Positions 1 through 5,111 of a stretch of DNA of 5,111 bases are shown in pieces. Each line of letters begins with the position of its first letter. Position 1 is the stretch's first letter. Both the position numbers and the translations under genes were made by a program. The DNA comes from UBA7236 sp043727235 (GTDB lineage Bacteria > Bacteroidota > Bacteroidia > Chitinophagales > BACL12). The stretch lies in the NCBI GenBank assembly GCA_043727235.1, contig JAYSYX010000070.1, forward strand, positions 1 to 5,111, in the 5' to 3' direction. The notes under the pieces are model-generated. The model was given only the letters and a program-made list of their open reading frames with translations. It had not been told where the DNA came from and made no database searches.

Positions 1-55
1 AATAGGAAATAACATGTGATAATAAACCTACAATCAGGCAAACAATAGTTTTCAT
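1..55 (-). CDS. Start of an exported protein, truncated by the window edge (signal peptide only)
   Basis: Only the first 18 codons are inside the window. They begin with ATG at 55-53 and read MKTIVCLIVGLLSHVISY, a textbook signal-peptide layout: a Lys at residue 2 followed by a hydrophobic core (residues 4-12). The cleavage site is at or beyond the edge. No Shine-Dalgarno sequence precedes the start, which is normal in Bacteroidota. The gene lies 140 bp downstream of the GloVer/T9SS gene and in the same direction, so it may be a separate unit or be reached by read-through. Nothing can be said about function. The reading rests on signal-peptide character and an open frame to the edge, so a chance ORF cannot be excluded. 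Confidence 0.5.
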   Translation of the reverse strand, partial: MKTIVCLIVGLLSHVISY

Positions 56-195
56 GGTATTAAGTTATGGATTTAATTTCAAATACTTACCTATTATGAA
101 GAATTTTACATTAAGTTGATAAAATTTTATGTATCCTTGTATTGAGCTGAAGTCGCTTTAAAATGAAAAAATTGTACGAAGGGAAACCATATGTT
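56..195. other. Intergenic spacer, no clear element
   Basis: This 140-bp, very AT-rich stretch separates the GloVer/T9SS gene from the truncated exported gene. I looked for an intrinsic terminator after the stop at 196-198 and found no hairpin followed by a T-run on the minus strand. A promoter for the gene starting at 55 would have to be here. The nearest match to TAnnTTTG on the minus strand is AGTATTTG around 85-92, with two mismatches, which is too weak to call. A 12-bp AT-only palindrome at 119-130 is probably compositional. Confidence 0.5.
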
Positions 196-1578
196 CTAAT
201 TCTTCACCAACTTATAAGTTTTAATTTGCAATTCCTGATCTTTGTATTGAAGAAAATAAAATCCGGAGGCAATATTTTCTGCATTTATAATTGTTGTTGA
301 TTCGAAGATTTGCTGACGAATTATTTCTCTTCCTGCTACGTCATAAACTATTATAAATTCATCAGGTGTAGTTCCGGTAAGTGTAAATGAATTTGAAAAT
401 GGATTTGGATAGATCAAATTATCGTCATCCAAACCAATTTCCCGTTCTATTTCATATTTAAAAATTGTGCCTCTCAAATATTCTCCTCCCTGATATGTCA
501 TTCCATAAAGCTTGGAATCGATGGAAATTAAATCTCCTTTAGGATCACTTCCAATTGTCTGATTGAAATTCACAAGAGCTGTATAACCTGTGCCATCTGT
601 ATTTAATTGAAAGAGAACCCCGCATTCAAACGGGCAATCATTTGTTGTTCCACCCCAATGTGTAAGTCCATAAAGTTTGCTCCTGTAAAAAATTAAATTT
701 CCTTCCGGATGGCTGCCATGGTCGTCGTCAAAATCGTGAATAATTGTAAATTCACTGCCATCAGGTTTAATTTTAAATATTACCCCAACTCCGTAATTGC
801 CACCATTATAAGTCATGCCATACATAAAATTCCCGTCAGAAAGCAAATTGCCCCAAGGGTTTCTTCCAGTTAATTCATCAAAAGAATAGAGGCTTGTAAA
901 TTCTGTTCCATCAGGCATTATTTTAAAAACGGTTCCCTTATCATAAATTCCTCCTCCGTATGTAGTGCCATATAAAAACACACCATCTGAGATCAATGTG
1001 CCATAAGGACCGTTACCGGTAACTAAGGCATTGAAATCATGCAAGCTCATATAATCTGTTCCATCCGGATTTATTCGGAAAATAGTGCCGTAATCATTCG
1101 CTCCCCCACCGAGTGTCATTCCAAATAAATAATTACCATCATAGTAGAGCTCACCTTTTGGGTGCGATCCATTGTCACCATCAAAATCAAGTAATTTCTC
1201 GTAGTCTGAACCATTTGTTTTGATACGGAATAAAGTACCGGATCCAAATTCTCCTCCTTTATAGGTCATGCCATATAAAAATTCTCCCACCATTATAACA
1301 GACCCATGAGGAAATGCACCATTATATTCATCAAAATCAAGAATTTTCTCAAAACCTGAACCGTCGGGTCTGATTTTAAAAATAACTCCGCAATCGCCGG
1401 TTAAACAATTTGTACCAGTTCCCCCGTTCGATGTCATACCATATAAATATGCCCCATCATAAATAAGCGAACCTGATGGATTTACGCCAAGAGAATCATC
1501 AAAATCAAACAATTTAGTAAACTGGGCCTCTGCTGTGATGGTAAATGCCAAGAAAAAAAATGCACAATAATATTTCAT
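196..1578 (-). CDS. Secreted GloVer tandem-repeat protein with T9SS C-terminal sorting domain
   Basis: This 460-residue protein probably sits on or is released from the cell surface; its biochemical role is unknown. Residues 1-18 are a signal peptide (hydrophobic FFFLAF core, AEA before Q19). Residues 20-380 hold seven tandem units of about 50 residues with the pattern LxDFD...G..P.G.L..DG..LYGMT..GG...GT(I/L)F(K/R)I.PDG. I recognise this as the GloVer repeat (TIGR03803, 'choice-of-anchor tandem repeat GloVer-containing protein'). Residues about 383-460 form a type IX secretion type A sorting domain, with YPNPF at 390-394, a DVAGRE turn, an ASGFYFL strand and a basic end (KTYKLVKN). Seven strand-rich units suggest a seven-bladed propeller (inference). 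Repeats 1 and 6 carry longer loops, each with a cysteine pair (C58/C63 and C315/C319). The start is set by the signal peptide; there is no Shine-Dalgarno. The gene lies 72 bp downstream of tRNA-Arg with no clear promoter or terminator between them. Confidence 0.93.
   Translation of the reverse strand: MKYYCAFFFLAFTITAEAQFTKLFDFDDSLGVNPSGSLIYDGAYLYGMTSNGGTGTNCLTGDCGVIFKIRPDGSGFEKILDFDEYNGAFPHGSVIMVGEFLYGMTYKGGEFGSGTLFRIKTNGSDYEKLLDFDGDNGSHPKGELYYDGNYLFGMTLGGGANDYGTIFRINPDGTDYMSLHDFNALVTGNGPYGTLISDGVFLYGTTYGGGIYDKGTVFKIMPDGTEFTSLYSFDELTGRNPWGNLLSDGNFMYGMTYNGGNYGVGVIFKIKPDGSEFTIIHDFDDDHGSHPEGNLIFYRSKLYGLTHWGGTTNDCPFECGVLFQLNTDGTGYTALVNFNQTIGSDPKGDLISIDSKLYGMTYQGGEYLRGTIFKYEIEREIGLDDDNLIYPNPFSNSFTLTGTTPDEFIIVYDVAGREIIRQQIFESTTIINAENIASGFYFLQYKDQELQIKTYKLVKN
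199..432 (-). other. T9SS type A C-terminal sorting domain (coding segment)
   Basis: Residues about 383-460 of the GloVer protein have the layout of Por secretion tails. A short acidic linker (GLDDDN) leads to YPNPF, then a beta-sandwich-like series (SFTLTG, EFIIVYDVAGREI, ASGFYFLQYKD), and a lysine-rich C-terminus ending KLVKN. In known T9SS cargo this domain directs passage across the outer membrane and is removed or attached to A-LPS by the sortase PorU. No T9SS machinery gene is in this window. Confidence 0.9.
439..1521 (-). repeat. Seven tandem GloVer units within the coding region (period about 150-165 bp)
   Basis: Unit boundaries in protein residues are about 20-75, 76-125, 126-175, 176-226, 227-276, 277-331 and 332-380. 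Units 2-5 are 50-51 residues long. Units 1 and 6 are 55-56 because of an insertion in the loop after the GG of the LYGMT..GG motif. Unit 7 lacks the terminal PDG and runs into the sorting domain. The periodicity shows in the DNA as a recurring block encoding F(K/R)I.PDG (plus-strand forms of ccatcaggtttaattttaaa near 750, 909, 1060, 1211 and 1361), but copies have diverged at synonymous and non-synonymous sites. They therefore look like old duplications rather than recent ones. Confidence 0.9.
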
Positions 1579-1650
1579 GAGCAGAATATTACCATTAATT
1601 TAAAATAATGCTGAAGGTGTTGGTATTAAAGAAGTTTTTGAGAAATTAAG
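1579..1650 (-). other. Leader between tRNA-Arg and the GloVer gene
   Basis: These 72 bp contain neither a convincing TAnnTTTG promoter nor a hairpin plus T-run terminator on the minus strand. A 5-bp inverted repeat (CATTA...TAATG) is present but is AT-only and too weak to call. The simplest reading is that the GloVer mRNA is either read through from the tRNA promoter and released by tRNA 3' processing, or uses a promoter I cannot recognise. Confidence 0.4.
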
Positions 1651-1724
1651 TGACCCGGATTGGATTCGAACCAATGACCCCCAGCTTAGAAGGCTGATGC
1701 TCTATCCAGCTGAGCTACCGGGCC
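1651..1724 (-). tRNA. tRNA-Arg (anticodon UCU)
   Basis: The 74-nt cloverleaf folds completely on the minus strand. The acceptor stem is GGCCCGG with CCGGGTC (one G-U pair), the D-arm is GCTC/GAGC, and the anticodon stem is TCAGC/GCTGG around the loop CTTCTAA. The variable region is five bases, and the T-arm ATTGG/CCAAT encloses TTCGAAT. The anticodon TCT (1690-1688) reads AGA and, by wobble, AGG. The discriminator base is A. The terminal CCA is not encoded (the next bases are CTT), so it must be added by tRNA nucleotidyltransferase. The gene sits 34 bp after the barrel gene's stop and has its own promoter. Confidence 0.98.
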
Positions 1725-1733
1725 GGAATGGCG

Positions 1734-1765
1734 CAAAGGTAATCGTTTTTAGTGAAAATCAGAAA
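1734..1765 (-). promoter_or_regulatory. Bacteroidota-type promoter for tRNA-Arg
   Basis: On the minus strand, 1741-1734 reads TACCTTTG, an exact match to the Bacteroidota -7 consensus TAnnTTTG. Twenty bases upstream, 1765-1762 reads TTTC, three of four bases of the -33 element TTTG. The -7 box ends nine bases before the mature tRNA 5' end, leaving only a very short leader for RNase P. The -33 element lies in the last two sense codons of the preceding barrel gene, so promoter and coding sequence overlap. Confidence 0.75.
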
Positions 1766-2523
1766 GCCAGATAACCAAATGATACCGTTGGAACGGCAAA
1801 AAAGAATGCGCGTGTGTTTATTATTGTATTTCCCTGTGGATATAATGAAGAGGTAATTTCATAATCGCCACCCAATAATTCATTGTTAAAACTACTGCTT
1901 GTATGCGTGTTATCTAAAAAATATCCGGCTTCCAACGATATATCCATGGTAACCTTGTCCCAAAATATTGTTTTAACACCGTAGCTTACAGATACACCCA
2001 ATGCGGTACTTTCATCCCATTGATAATTTGCAAGTTCATCAGGCACATTATTTCTGCTGAATTCACTTTGCACCAACTCCGTAGAAAAACTGTAACGCGT
2101 AAAATAAAAACCGAAATAAGTACCCAAAGGAGCAGGTGTAGCAGTTGTGTAAGTTTTATATCCTAATGAAACCATATGACCCTTGCTTTCAACGCCGATA
2201 AGATCGGTAAGATCGTCGTTAACGGAATAATAATTAATATTGGATGTGTAATTAAAAGGGTTATATCGCACTACAAAAGATCCGCTGTTGAATAGTGTAT
2301 ATTCTACACTAACCTTGACAACATGTTTAAACAGAATAGGATCATTCTCCTCTGTATAATAATCGTCAGCCAATGTATAACTGAAATATTTTGATGCGAG
2401 ATTTGTAAGCGGGGAATATCCGAGTTCCACCATGAACTTTTTTCCCTGATATCCCACTGATTGCGCACTCAATTGTGTTGCAAATAAAAAGGGGATCAAT
2501 AAATATAGTATACGATTTTTCAT
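1759..2523 (-). CDS. Predicted outer-membrane beta-barrel protein
   Basis: This 254-residue exported protein is not one I can assign to a named family. Residues 1-20 form a signal peptide (hydrophobic LYLLIPFLFATQL, LSA before Q21). The mature part is rich in alternating hydrophobic/polar, aromatic-ended segments typical of transmembrane beta strands: about 27-37, 66-79, 82-92, 113-126, 133-146, 172-187, 189-202 and 236-254. That is roughly eight strands, with acidic, Asn/Ser-rich loops between them (for example 53-62, 150-170 and 205-222). It ends in FGYLAF with a terminal Phe, the usual C-terminal signal for BAM-dependent insertion. The start codon is fixed by the signal peptide; no Shine-Dalgarno is seen. 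It begins 17 bp after the M48 protease stop, so the two are very likely co-transcribed. A periplasmic beta-rich protein is the main alternative. Confidence 0.8.
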   Translation of the reverse strand: MKNRILYLLIPFLFATQLSAQSVGYQGKKFMVELGYSPLTNLASKYFSYTLADDYYTEENDPILFKHVVKVSVEYTLFNSGSFVVRYNPFNYTSNINYYSVNDDLTDLIGVESKGHMVSLGYKTYTTATPAPLGTYFGFYFTRYSFSTELVQSEFSRNNVPDELANYQWDESTALGVSVSYGVKTIFWDKVTMDISLEAGYFLDNTHTSSSFNNELLGGDYEITSSLYPQGNTIINTRAFFFAVPTVSFGYLAF

Positions 2524-2540
2524 TTTGTTTTGAGTGGGGT

Positions 2541-4886
2541 TTAATTTGAGGTGGTTGAGGAACTTTCGGTTGTTGAATTTTTTGGTTCAGTGGAGATCTC
2601 ATACAACATTTCGTAAGTATGCGAATTTAATATTGCCCGTGTGTCGTTATTGTCGAGGAATAAAAATTTAAGCACATTTGCTTCACGGGTTTTCACATTG
2701 TATAAAAGACTCAGATAAAAGAATTCATATTCCGGTGACACCAATTCATAAATTCCATAAGGTAACAACGGAATAAAGAAAGGTGATAAAGCAATATATA
2801 CAATAGGTCCTAAAATATTTTGCCTGTCGCGCATCGAAATAATACCCGTCCACAAAAAATAATCGGTATTGTATTTATTGGCGATGGAATCTACCATAGC
2901 CTGATTATATCCCGGCATATTGATATTCCCGAAATCGAGTTGTTCGGAAAACCAATCGTTAAGCTCCGTCATATCGGTAAACTTTTCAGCATCTGTGTTT
3001 TCCAGAGTTAATGGGTCAATAATTTCCAGATCCATTTCTAAAAGTGCAGCATTTTCTTTCAGGATATCCATATAATTAATTTCACCCTGTTCGCCGGAAA
3101 CATATTCAACTCCTCCGTTTTTCCGAAGATCTAGTCGCTTGTAAAAAGGATTTACAACAACCACTTTATCAATACCGAGTTTAGACCCGTAAAAGTAATC
3201 GCGTGTGTCCCCTTTGTTTACATATTTAATTCCGGCCTTTCTATATGCTTTTGCATTTGCTTCCCGCTCGTCGCGTGCAATTACTGCATCGTTCCATAAT
3301 TTGCGGAATTCTTTGTTTTCCCAATAATCATAATAAGCATAGAGCAAAGGTTTTTTGTATTTATCTGCTCTTATTTTTTCGGTTGTTGCTCTTTTAGATC
3401 TTACCGTTGCTGTCTTGCGCGATTTTTTTGTAGATTTCTCGCTTATCACCACTTTAATTTTTGGATTTGCGATATTTGATAAGGCATATAAACTATCTCT
3501 CGATACAGTTTTATCCTCATAAAAATCGTGTTCATCATTAAAGTGATAAAAAACAAGGTCGTTAACCAGGGATTCGCAAATAGGTAAGATCTCTTTATCT
3601 TCCGGATATTTTAAATGTAAATTAAAGGAATAGTTTAGCGACATTACATTTAATTCCACATCATTCATTGCCCACAATAAAAAATATAACTGTTGTTGTT
3701 CACCCTCATAGGTTTCGAATCGCGCTTTTTCAGCATACACTTCATCATCCTTGCTATTTCTGAATTTTGTAAGTCCTGTAAGCGATTTTGCAATTATCTT
3801 TTCCAGATATTTATTTCCCGGTTCTTTTTGCAGAATGAGATAAGAAGAATAGATGGCATCCTGAAAATAATTGTTGTGTAAATAAAACATGGGCAATTCA
3901 TATCTTGCAATATTGCGCAAATTAAGGAATTTACTTTCAGAAACCAGATAAGCTTCGCGATTATCGGTATTTACATTTCGCATGAATTCGCGAACACCTT
4001 CTCTTCTTTCTGCTATGCTTGGATGCGTGCTTTTATTTGCTTCTTTGGCCGTTACGGTTTCCGGTGTGCCACTGATCCTTTTTACAGAATCCATTTTTAA
4101 ATTCTTAGAAATAACATAATGCGGCCCTTCAAAAAATTCTATTGGAAAACTTACATTTTCATAGGGCAGATAAGAATATTTTAATACGTCAAATACAGCA
4201 TCTAAAGTGGTTGTATCTGAATAATATTTTGTTTTTATCAATGTTTGTATACCGTAATCATCGGCCTCTGTTTCCAGTGATTGAGAATATCTGTTTTTGG
4301 TGATAAGAGTATTGTCGAATGATGATTTTTTCAGCAGTGAATTATTGGAACTTTTTTTATCGATCTCTGTGGCCTCCATATAAAAATCCAAACCATGCTC
4401 ACGTGCAATATGGCCTATTTCATGTCCCATTACGTAGGCGAGTTGTGCTTCATTGTCGAGCATTGCGATCAAACCCATGCTTATAAAAATATTTCCTCCA
4501 GCCCCTGCAAATGCATTAACCACAGGTGAACGCAACAAATAGAAATGCACTTTGCTTCTCAATTCAGGATTATCTTTTAATAATTCATCAGCAATGGCAT
4601 CTAGGTATGAGTTGTATTCAGGATTGTACAAAACTGTTCCGCTTCTCATCATTTCATCGATGGTAAATCCGCTTTCCAGATAATATTGTTGTTTGGTTTT
4701 TATTTCCTGTTTAGAAATATCCGCTTCAATTACCAGAATTTCATCGTAATATTTTTCGGTGGACGGAGTATACACTTCAGATGGAAGTGTTCCTTTGTTT
4801 GTAACTCTTTGGTAATCTCCTGTGGTTTGTCCTATGCAGAAATGGGCACTAAAGCACAAAACGCCGGTGAGTAAATACTTATTCAT
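2541..4886 (-). CDS. Exported M48-family zinc metalloprotease with long C-terminal extension
   Basis: This 781-residue predicted periplasmic peptidase starts with a signal peptide (residues 1-19, CIG before Q20; no good lipobox). The catalytic domain spans about 85-305. It includes NAFAGAGGNIFISMGLI at 124-140, the HEIGH zinc motif at 155-159 (H155, H159 ligands, E156 catalytic), and LETEAD at 204-209, where E205 fits the third ligand of the M48 ExxAD motif. HPSIAERREGV at 288-298 matches the usual closing motif of the domain. Simple periplasmic M48 enzymes of the BepA/LoiP kind are much shorter (250-490 residues); here about 470 more residues follow. These are a helical, possibly TPR-like stretch (about 330-450), a K/R-rich linker (484-512), and an alpha/beta-like domain (about 573-766) containing a hydrophobic segment (692-713) and a Ser/Thr-rich tail. 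By analogy with BepA it may act in outer-membrane protein quality control; the substrate is unknown. Confidence 0.9.
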   Translation of the reverse strand: MNKYLLTGVLCFSAHFCIGQTTGDYQRVTNKGTLPSEVYTPSTEKYYDEILVIEADISKQEIKTKQQYYLESGFTIDEMMRSGTVLYNPEYNSYLDAIADELLKDNPELRSKVHFYLLRSPVVNAFAGAGGNIFISMGLIAMLDNEAQLAYVMGHEIGHIAREHGLDFYMEATEIDKKSSNNSLLKKSSFDNTLITKNRYSQSLETEADDYGIQTLIKTKYYSDTTTLDAVFDVLKYSYLPYENVSFPIEFFEGPHYVISKNLKMDSVKRISGTPETVTAKEANKSTHPSIAERREGVREFMRNVNTDNREAYLVSESKFLNLRNIARYELPMFYLHNNYFQDAIYSSYLILQKEPGNKYLEKIIAKSLTGLTKFRNSKDDEVYAEKARFETYEGEQQQLYFLLWAMNDVELNVMSLNYSFNLHLKYPEDKEILPICESLVNDLVFYHFNDEHDFYEDKTVSRDSLYALSNIANPKIKVVISEKSTKKSRKTATVRSKRATTEKIRADKYKKPLLYAYYDYWENKEFRKLWNDAVIARDEREANAKAYRKAGIKYVNKGDTRDYFYGSKLGIDKVVVVNPFYKRLDLRKNGGVEYVSGEQGEINYMDILKENAALLEMDLEIIDPLTLENTDAEKFTDMTELNDWFSEQLDFGNINMPGYNQAMVDSIANKYNTDYFLWTGIISMRDRQNILGPIVYIALSPFFIPLLPYGIYELVSPEYEFFYLSLLYNVKTREANVLKFLFLDNNDTRAILNSHTYEMLYEISTEPKNSTTESSSTTSN
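2589..3170 (-). other. Unassigned C-terminal domain of the M48 protein
   Basis: Residues about 573-766 begin with a hydrophobic strand (KVVVVNPFYKRLDL) and an acidic helical stretch. Then come DSIANKYNTDYFLWTGII, a hydrophobic stretch (692-713), EYEFFYLSLLYNVKTREANV, and a final helix. The order 'helix, then xADY-like strand, then strand ending in (D/N)VKT' recalls the small alpha/beta fold shared by LpoB, CsgG and the TolB N-terminal domain. That is inference from pattern alone; no family is firmly recognised. Confidence 0.35.
4410..4424 (-). other. HEXXH zinc-binding/catalytic motif of the M48 protease
   Basis: The codons spell H-E-I-G-H (residues 155-159), preceded by AYVMG and followed by IAREH, the standard M48 helix. 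The third ligand is E205, coded at 4272-4274 within LETEAD. All three ligands and the catalytic Glu are intact, so the enzyme should be active. Confidence 0.93.
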
Positions 4887-4911
4887 ACTTGTGTGGATTA
4901 AAAAATGTCTA

Positions 4912-4919
4912 CAATATTA
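4912..4919 (-). promoter_or_regulatory. Possible -7 element for the protease-barrel operon
   Basis: On the minus strand this reads TAATATTG, one mismatch from TAnnTTTG, and ends 25 bases before the protease ATG. A promoter is expected between the upstream terminator and 4886, and this is the best candidate in that interval. No good -33 TTTG is found at the usual 19-21 bp spacing (the nearest, TTTC, is only 15 bp away), so the call is tentative. Confidence 0.3.
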
Positions 4920-4954
4920 ATAATATTTATCCATGAAAGTGTCATTTTCTCTCC

Positions 4955-4989
4955 AAAAAAAAAGAGCGGAGTTATAAACCCCACTCTTT
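4955..4989 (-). terminator. Intrinsic terminator of the upstream gene
   Basis: Read on the minus strand, AAAGAGTGGGGTT (4989-4977) pairs with AACTCCGCTCTTT (4973-4961) across a three-base UAU loop. This gives a 13-bp stem with two G-U pairs, and the T-run (4963-4955, nine T) starts within the last three stem bases. The two G-U pairs become C-A mismatches on the plus strand, and the T-run is also minus-strand only, so the element is directional. It lies 20 bp after the stop codon at 5012-5010. Confidence 0.9.
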
Positions 4990-5009
4990 CAATGTGTTAA
5001 TAAATGAAT

Positions 5010-5111
5010 TTAGGGTTTATCTTTTAATGTAAGGTGTTTTATTCCGACATTCCACATAGTAAAACTTATCCAATCGGCATCTTCCTGAATAATTTTTGCT
5101 AGTGGTTTTCC
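5010..5111 (-). CDS. C-terminal end of a gene cut by the window edge (possible ExoX-like/DUF3820 domain)
   Basis: The frame is open from the window edge to TAA at 5012-5010 and encodes 33 residues: GKPLAKIIQEDADW followed by ISFTMWNVGIKHLTLKDKP. The pattern GKPL..I..ED.D(W/Y)I....WN.GI resembles the small C-terminal domain found in ExoX-like exonucleases and DUF3820 proteins (typically FGKYKGKxLxEI..EDPDYLxWL). If so, the missing part could be a DnaQ-type 3'-5' exonuclease or a short stand-alone protein. The fragment is too short for certainty about function. That it is a real gene end is supported by the directional terminator just after it. Confidence 0.7.
   Translation of the reverse strand, partial: GKPLAKIIQEDADWISFTMWNVGIKHLTLKDKP

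Noticed and set aside
85..92. AGTATTTG on the minus strand as a -7 promoter box for the left partial gene
   Set aside because: It has two mismatches to TAnnTTTG in the TA positions and no good -33 element upstream.
119..130. 12-bp perfect palindrome ATAAAATTTTAT between the GloVer gene and the left partial gene
   Set aside because: It is made only of A and T in a very AT-rich spacer, where such palindromes are expected by chance; there is no second copy or flanking operator-like symmetry.
439..1521. Recent tandem duplication or slippage-prone DNA repeat
   Set aside because: The units have diverged in both codon choice and protein sequence, so the periodicity is protein-level and old.
1651..1724. 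tRNA-Arg as an attachment site for an integrated element
   Set aside because: No integrase gene, no direct repeat of the tRNA 3' end elsewhere in the window, and the neighbours look like ordinary chromosomal genes.
2366..2602. 78-residue minus-strand ORF across the protease-barrel junction
   Set aside because: It overlaps the end of the protease gene and the start of the barrel gene in another frame. It has no signal peptide or recognisable domain, and both overlapped frames are well supported.
2820..3011. Plus-strand ORF of 63 residues inside the protease gene
   Set aside because: It is antisense to a conserved long gene, has no promoter or family resemblance, and is consistent with a shadow frame.
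3693..3881. Plus-strand ORF of 62 residues, Phe/Ile-rich
   Set aside because: The hydrophobic look arises from reading Lys/Glu/Asn-rich codons of the protease gene backwards; nothing else supports it.
4686..4874. Plus-strand ORF of 62 residues opposite the protease N-terminus
   Set aside because: It is antisense to the signal peptide and pro-region of the protease, with no independent support.
2541..4886. Protease as a lipoprotein (Cys at residues 11 and 17)
   Set aside because: Neither cysteine is preceded by a proper lipobox (TGVL-C and AHF-C do not fit L-[AS]-[GA]-C); a signal peptidase I site at CIG-Q fits better.

Overview
The window looks like a piece of a Bacteroidota genome, probably an environmental lineage of the Chitinophagia/Sphingobacteriia/Saprospiria kind, although the exact group cannot be fixed from 5 kb. 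The evidence is the AT-rich DNA, the lack of Shine-Dalgarno sequences before any start, a TAnnTTTG-type promoter (TACCTTTG) before the tRNA, an outer-membrane barrel protein, and a protein ending in a type IX secretion (T9SS) C-terminal sorting domain with a YPNPF motif. Every gene is on the minus strand, so transcription runs from high to low coordinates.

In transcription order: (1) 5111-5010 is the last 33 codons of a gene cut by the window edge, with weak resemblance to the ExoX-like/DUF3820 small C-terminal domain. It is closed by a clear intrinsic terminator (4989-4955). (2) 4886-2541 is a large 781-residue exported M48-type zinc metalloprotease. It has an HEIGH motif and an ExxAD third-ligand motif in the N-terminal third, then about 470 residues of extra sequence: a helical middle, a K/R-rich linker, and a C-terminal alpha/beta-looking domain interrupted by a hydrophobic segment. 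(3) 2523-1759, only 17 bp further on, is a 254-residue secreted beta-strand-rich protein, probably a small outer-membrane barrel and probably in the same operon. (4) 1724-1651 is tRNA-Arg(UCU), with its own Bacteroidota-type promoter whose upstream element lies in the last codons of the barrel gene. (5) 1578-196 is a 460-residue secreted protein made of seven GloVer-type tandem repeats (TIGR03803 family) plus a T9SS type A sorting tail. (6) 55-1 is the signal-peptide start of another exported protein that runs off the window.

The window is mostly envelope-directed. The protease and barrel may form a periplasm/outer-membrane quality-control or processing pair, and the GloVer protein is probably displayed or released at the cell surface through T9SS. 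No mobile element, CRISPR array or obvious horizontal-transfer signature was seen. The least described parts are the C-terminal half of the M48 protein and the two cysteine-pair loops in GloVer repeats 1 and 6.
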